Below are positions 54,222 through 57,963 of a stretch of 57,963 nt of DNA, piece by piece. Made by a program: the position numbers and the translations under genes. Within the stretch, counting starts at the first letter, position 1. Each line of letters starts with the position of its first letter. The stretch comes from Alkaliphilus serpentinus. Lineage in GTDB: Bacteria; Bacillota; Clostridia; Peptostreptococcales; Natronincolaceae. Location: NCBI RefSeq assembly GCF_009017255.1, contig NZ_WBZB01000044.1, positions 1-57,963 of the forward strand. The letters run 5' to 3'. The notes under the pieces are model-generated. The model ran no database searches, was not told the DNA's origin, and worked only from the letters and a program-made list of their open reading frames with translations.

Positions 54222-54271
54222 AAGCCTAGTATTATGAGGAAGTTTAATTCCTTCTAATGCTGGGCTTTTTT
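54222..54271 (+). terminator. Intrinsic terminator after pepT
   Basis: A long imperfect stem, arms 54222-54241 and 54248-54267, closes with GGGCTTTTTT. Confidence 0.8.
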
Positions 54272-54371
54272 ATGTCTTATAGTTGATTAATTGAAACACC
54301 ATTTTTTTAACAAAGGAATAATATGTATTACCCAAGACATTTTCATAAAGCAATTAAAAGGAGGAAATATA

Positions 54372-54593
54372 ATGAATCAATATCAACATCCGAATTATAT
54401 GCCTGCCATGGGCTATATGCATGGTATATACCCTATACCCTTTATGCCTGTCTGTGTTATGCTGTCTAATGCATATGTTCCATATCAATACTACAATCAA
54501 ACCTTTCCCTTAGCAGAAGCTCTAGATAAAGGGACCTATTTTCCAGACTTGTATCAGCCATATGTTGAAAAGGATAAGAGGGGGTGTATGTAA
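54372..54593 (+). CDS. cotJA: Spore coat-associated protein CotJA
   Basis: A 73-residue protein rich in Pro, Tyr and Met (YMPAMGYMHGIYPIPFMPVC), followed by the family segment YYNQTFPLAEALDKGTYFPD and LYQPY. It is needed for CotJC incorporation into the spore coat in Bacillus. The ATG at 54372 follows AAGGAGGA. Its stop overlaps the cotJB start by one base. Mother-cell sigma-E control is known from the family. Confidence 0.93.
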   Translation: MNQYQHPNYMPAMGYMHGIYPIPFMPVCVMLSNAYVPYQYYNQTFPLAEALDKGTYFPDLYQPYVEKDKRGCM

Positions 54594-54850
54594 TGGGTCA
54601 TGAAAGAGTTCATTTATTAAAGAAAATTCAAGAGGTTGAGTTTGCAGCTGTGGAATTGCAGCTATTTTTAGATACTCACCCTCAAGATCAGAGGGCTCTA
54701 ATGGAGTTTAACCACTACTCTAGGGAGCTTATGATGCTTAAGCAACAATTTGAAATGCAGTATGGGCCCTTACTAAACTTTGGCTTTTCACCAAGCCAAT
54801 ATCCTTGGAGATGGATAGAGGGTCCATGGCCTTGGGAAAGACAGTATTAA
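54593..54850 (+). CDS. cotJB: Spore coat protein CotJB
   Basis: An 85-residue helical protein. Family text is LLKKIQEVEFAAVELQLFLD, THPQDQRALMEFNHYSRELM and PLLNFGFSP. The start at 54593 overlaps the last base of cotJA (TAATG) and is preceded by GGGGG; an ATG at 54584 is also in frame. It precedes cotJC by 20 bases. Confidence 0.93.
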   Translation: MGHERVHLLKKIQEVEFAAVELQLFLDTHPQDQRALMEFNHYSRELMMLKQQFEMQYGPLLNFGFSPSQYPWRWIEGPWPWERQY

Positions 54851-54870
54851 GGAGAGGGAGGAAATATTAA

Positions 54871-55443
54871 ATGTGGATATATGAAAAAAAACTACAATAC
54901 CCAGTGAAGATTGTATCTTGCGACTTAAAGCTGGCTAGATACTTATTTACACAATATGGTGGACCTGATGGAGAGCTATCGGCAGCCATTCGATATTTAA
55001 ATCAAAGATATACCATTCCTACAAATGAAGCAAAGGCTTTACTAACAGATATAGGTACAGAGGAACTAGCCCATGTTGAAATTATCACAACCATGATATA
55101 TCAACTAACAGAGGGGGCTACAGTTGAGCAATTAGAGGCCGCAGGATTAGGGACCTTCTATGCTATTAGGAATGGAGCCTTATTCCCAGCTGATCCCAAT
55201 GGAGTACCCTGGACTGCTGCCTATATTCAAGCCCATGCAGACCCTGTTGCTGACCTCCATGAAGATATGGCAGCAGAGCAGAAGGCAAGAGCAACCTACG
55301 AGCATTTACTTAATCTAGCAGAAGACCCTGGTGCAAAGGATGCCTTAAGATTTTTAAGGGAGAGGGAAGTAGTGCATTTCCAAAGGTTTGGGGAGGCCTT
55401 AAGGATTGTACAGGAGTATCAACAAGCGAAGAAGGTATATTAG
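54871..55443 (+). CDS. cotJC: Spore coat protein CotJC (manganese catalase family)
   Basis: A 190-residue dimanganese catalase-like coat protein. Metal-binding glutamate and histidine residues are visible in IGTEELAHVEIITTM and in REREVVHFQRFGEAL, plus EDMAAEQKAR. The length and start MWIYEKKLQYPV are typical. It removes hydrogen peroxide from the spore surface or serves in coat assembly. The operon order JA-JB-JC is standard. A nearly identical 390-base copy of its 3' two-thirds lies at 57561. Confidence 0.96.
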   Translation: MWIYEKKLQYPVKIVSCDLKLARYLFTQYGGPDGELSAAIRYLNQRYTIPTNEAKALLTDIGTEELAHVEIITTMIYQLTEGATVEQLEAAGLGTFYAIRNGALFPADPNGVPWTAAYIQAHADPVADLHEDMAAEQKARATYEHLLNLAEDPGAKDALRFLREREVVHFQRFGEALRIVQEYQQAKKVY

Positions 55444-55740
55444 CTCATATTGATGTGATGGACGTAAATCTATTAGCCCATGTAGAAGGGATAGAATTGA
55501 TAAAAATTAAACAATCTCTTTATAAGATGGCCTTCAAGAGATTGAGCACCATAGCCACAGAGGCTCAATGTCTAAAGCAAATGGTTAGAGTGGTAATATT
55601 TGTTTAAAGTGTTTTTAGAGCTTTCTGTAGCTATCTGTCAAAAATTAATGGTATAAAATGCATCTATTACAATTATATGAATTAAACTGATGGTTAAAGC
55701 AGAAACCTTCAATATAATTAGCAATTTTATGAAAACAGGA
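55444..55740. other. Gene-free decayed region after cotJC
   Basis: Short open stretches without ribosome-binding sites (for example 55454-55605) do not match anything I recognise. Confidence 0.35.
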
Positions 55741-56123
55741 TTAAAGGACATTTATATGTGTCCAGCTAGGCTGTATCACTCCAGAATGAAAATGTATCTG
55801 TTCATTAAGATACCGAAGAAATTTCCTAAATTTAACTACAACGTCCTCCATGCTTTTAGATATATCAGAAGAAATATGCAACATAAATTCTCTAATCTTG
55901 ACAGGCGTGACTTCAGATAAATCTGATACGCCTTGATCATAGATAAATCTAGCAAAGATTCGGATAATAGATTCTATGTTTTGTTTTGCTCTTCTGATAA
56001 ATCAAGTATGGCTACAAAAGCTTTAACTATGTATTCAAAAGAATCAGGAAGAGTAATAGCTTTTCTATGACTGTACACTTTCCACTTATAGCTACCGGAT
56101 ACAAGGGCTTTCCGTCCTATCAT
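55741..56123 (-). pseudogene. Remnant of a tyrosine recombinase/integrase (N-terminal SAM-like domain)
   Basis: Two minus-strand frames joined by one shift read KAITLPDSFEYIVKAFVAIL, then IESIIRIFARFIYDQGVSDL, SEVTPVKIREFMLHISSDIS and VVVKFRKFLRYLNEQ. This is the core-binding four-helix domain of phage-type tyrosine integrases. The catalytic C-terminal domain (R-H-R-Y) is absent. It is a decayed mobile-element gene lying between the two cotJC copies. Confidence 0.7.
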
Positions 56124-56197
56124 TGACTATTATCAAGCACAAAGTTCTAATATAAGCTTTTATGCCTTGAAGGCTCTCGACAATAATCGAGTAGCTA

Positions 56198-56223
56198 GAA
56201 AACAGGATAATTAATCCTGTTTT
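56198..56223. terminator. Bidirectional terminator hairpin
   Basis: A perfect 11-bp stem, GAAAACAGGAT with ATCCTGTTTTC around AATT, followed by TTTGC. Confidence 0.75.
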
Positions 56224-56560
56224 CTTTGCTATCACAGAACTTATTCCCATTTTTTTTTATCTTGAGATTGGAGTTCAATTTACTATTGTAATTTACTAAA
56301 GAGACACATATAATGTATATAATAGAAATAAAGTAATTTATTGGATTTGAGAATATGAATATAATCAGATAATAACTAGCCTAATCCATAAAAATCTGCA
56401 TATAAATATTTAAATCTTTTTTTTTGAAAAACCAAGTAGGATCTCTTTGTTTTGAAAATATCTTTATGTGATTACTGTATAAGAAAGATGAAATATCATG
56501 TTGTGAAGGACATATATTGGTGCGTATTTATATCGCATGAGCGGTGGAACGGAGGCGACA
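56224..56560. other. Intergenic region, no gene seen
   Basis: AT-rich DNA with runs of A and T. It must hold the promoter of the next gene, but I see no clear one. Confidence 0.3.
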
Positions 56561-57052
56561 ATGAAAAAAGTCATTAGTTTAACTCTTATTTTTGCGATAA
56601 TCATTGTATTGGGAACCGTTATTTTAAAAGACATGAAGGAGGCGGATAATATCAATGATTCTACAAATGGCTTGCAACCAACTAGATTTTTGCCAGAACA
56701 ATTGAACACTCTTGAGGGAGTTTCTGTTATTCACATTGAATACGATAACGATGCTAATGCGATAAAATGGACATTGCAAAACAATACAAGCTATACTATT
56801 TACTATGGAGAAGAAATAATACTTGAAAAAAATCATAATGATGAGTGGTACGAGATACCGTATTCTGGAAAAATTGGCTTCACCAGCATTTTAAATTACT
56901 TATCGCCCTCGAGTTCGATAGAAGATAGTATACGAATGAGTACATGGGTATCTGTTTTTGCCGGTGAGTATCGAATTATTTATGAAGTATCCCCACAAGA
57001 ATATTACAAAAATCTGTACCCAATAAGTGCGAATTTTACGATTGATCAATAG
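56561..57052 (+). CDS. Membrane-anchored Ig-like domain protein, paralogue of the 45590 lipoprotein
   Basis: A 163-residue protein. It has an N-terminal membrane helix (residues 4-22) rather than a lipobox. The outer domain shares the order of motifs with the lipoprotein at 45590: AIKWTLQNNTSYTIYYGEEI, NDEWYEIP, GEYRIIYEV and a final NFTID. The ATG at 56561 is 5 bases after GGAGGCGAC; an upstream in-frame ATG has no site. Function unknown. Confidence 0.68.
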   Translation: MKKVISLTLIFAIIIVLGTVILKDMKEADNINDSTNGLQPTRFLPEQLNTLEGVSVIHIEYDNDANAIKWTLQNNTSYTIYYGEEIILEKNHNDEWYEIPYSGKIGFTSILNYLSPSSSIEDSIRMSTWVSVFAGEYRIIYEVSPQEYYKNLYPISANFTIDQ

Positions 57053-57560
57053 GGTGAAAGAGGACGCTTTGTCACCATTGAAAAAGGGGCTGTTTTTCCA
57101 GAACCACTGAGCTAAAAATACTTCCTTTCGGGTTAATAACAGACAAGGGGGCAGGGACTTGTCTGATAGCTAAAAAATGTTACAACATAGCTGAGGCGGT
57201 ACAATATGCTAAGCAAGCATGAAAAAAGAGTAAAACAGGGATTTTTAATATAATGAAAAGAGGAATTAATCGCCAATACATTTGAAGATGAAGAGTATTA
57301 TATCAAATTCATTGATATAAACCAAGACATTAAAGAAAAGAGTGGATTTGAGCTCTATGGAAACTGATTAATGGGAAATCATGTACAAACAAGGGCATAG
57401 GTACGTTGTTTGTGAGAATTACATTCTAGGTGGTATTCAATGTTAATTAAAAAAGGGCAAAGGTTTTCATGGAGTGCACAATGATAAATGGTACTGTCAA
57501 GTCCAAAACCCCAGCATTACCAACCCGTAGAAGTTCCTGAAATATTACCTATAACTCCAT
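57053..57560. other. Gene-free decayed region with coding scraps
   Basis: Short frames at about 57270-57367 (NTFEDEEYYIKFIDINQD) and 57440-57540 (GKGFHGVHNDKWYCQ) lack starts. The second resembles the N-D-E-W-Y part of the Ig-like paralogues. A hairpin CAGACAAG/CTTGTCTG lies at 57140-57165. Confidence 0.4.
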
Positions 57561-57950
57561 GGTACAGAGGAACTAGCCCATGTTGAAATTATCACAACCA
57601 TGATATATCAACTAACAGAGGGGGCTACAGTTGAGCAATTAGAGGCCGCTGGATTAGGGACCTTCTATGCTATTAGGAATGGAGCCTTATTCCCAGCTGA
57701 TCCCAATGGAGTACCCTGGACTGCTACCTATATTCAAGCCCATGCAGACCCTGTTGCTGACCTCCATGAAGATATGGCAGCAGAGCAGAAGGCAAGAGCA
57801 ACCTACGAGCATTTACTTAATCTAGCAGAAGACCCTGGTGCAAAGGATGCCTTAAGATTCTTAAGGGAAAGGGAAGTAGTACATTTCCAAAGATTTGGGG
57901 AGGCCTTAAGGATTGTACAGGAGTATCAACAAGCGAAGAAAGTATATTAG
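57561..57950 (+). pseudogene. 5'-truncated second copy of cotJC
   Basis: These 390 bases match 55054-55443 with only seven differences by my reading, six of them silent and one giving Ala to Thr. The frame runs from GTEELAHVEI to the natural stop, but an in-frame TAA at 57552-57554 cuts it off from any upstream start, and there is no ribosome-binding site. An internal ATG at 57600 exists but would lose the first metal-binding helix. It is probably not expressed. Confidence 0.85.
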
Positions 57951-57963
57951 CTTAATAATGGAA

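Noticed and set aside
55690-55920. Plus-strand 76-codon open frame
   Set aside because: It is the antisense of the integrase remnant, which reads better on the minus strand.

Overview
The window is AT-rich DNA from a Gram-positive, endospore-forming anaerobe of the class Clostridia. The evidence is a ger germination receptor locus, a cotJABC spore-coat operon, Firmicutes-type GGAGG ribosome-binding sites, many lipoproteins, two c-di-GMP-I riboswitches and a HelD-type RNA polymerase recycling factor. The flavour is that of Alkaliphilus and its relatives; this placement is inference. Most of the window is ordinary chromosome, with patches of gene decay and small duplications at 38.3 kb, 40.9-44.3 kb and 55.4-57.9 kb.

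Layout. 0-12 kb: a SIMPL protein, then polA-coaE-lytic transglycosylase, an orphan oligopeptide-binding lipoprotein, tRNA-Leu(GAG) followed by a probable 6S-like RNA, a lipoprotein, an LCP cell-wall enzyme and an unrecognised membrane protein with a PKD-like outer domain. 11.7-17 kb: gerB divergent from gerA (frameshifted) and gerC, then an ECF sigma factor/TetR pair with a likely autoregulatory operator. 17-30 kb: cupin, EamA transporter, PAS-GAF-GGDEF-EAL protein, acetyltransferases, and two c-di-GMP-I riboswitches, one ahead of an HD-GYP phosphodiesterase and one ahead of a chemoreceptor. 30-35 kb: methyltransferases and HelD. 35-38 kb: a phytoene-desaturase-like oxidoreductase divergent from an XRE regulator carrying a CarH-like B12 photoreceptor module. 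38-41 kb: a beta-carbonic-anhydrase-like protein and a MATE exporter-CsoR operon with a matching operator. 41-47 kb: a secreted protein with three covalent-FMN domains behind a good Fur box, small membrane proteins and two TudS-like proteins (one truncated). 47-50 kb: a polar amino acid ABC transporter and a P-loop ATPase. 50-58 kb: a soluble histidine kinase, a cupin, pepT, cotJABC, and a decayed segment with an integrase remnant and a 5'-truncated second copy of cotJC.

How the genes may work together. C-di-GMP signalling is concentrated at 19-30 kb: one enzyme may make and degrade the messenger, a second may degrade it, and two RNAs sense it. The best candidates for an undescribed system are (1) the XRE-B12 regulator/CrtI-like pair, which keeps every CarH signature residue I could check but has a different DNA-binding domain, and (2) the Fur-box-controlled, triple-flavinylated secreted protein, a plausible extracellular electron carrier. 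Several regulatory circuits can be read directly from the DNA: CsoR operator, Fur box, TetR-type operator at a start site, and hairpins around Shine-Dalgarno sequences.
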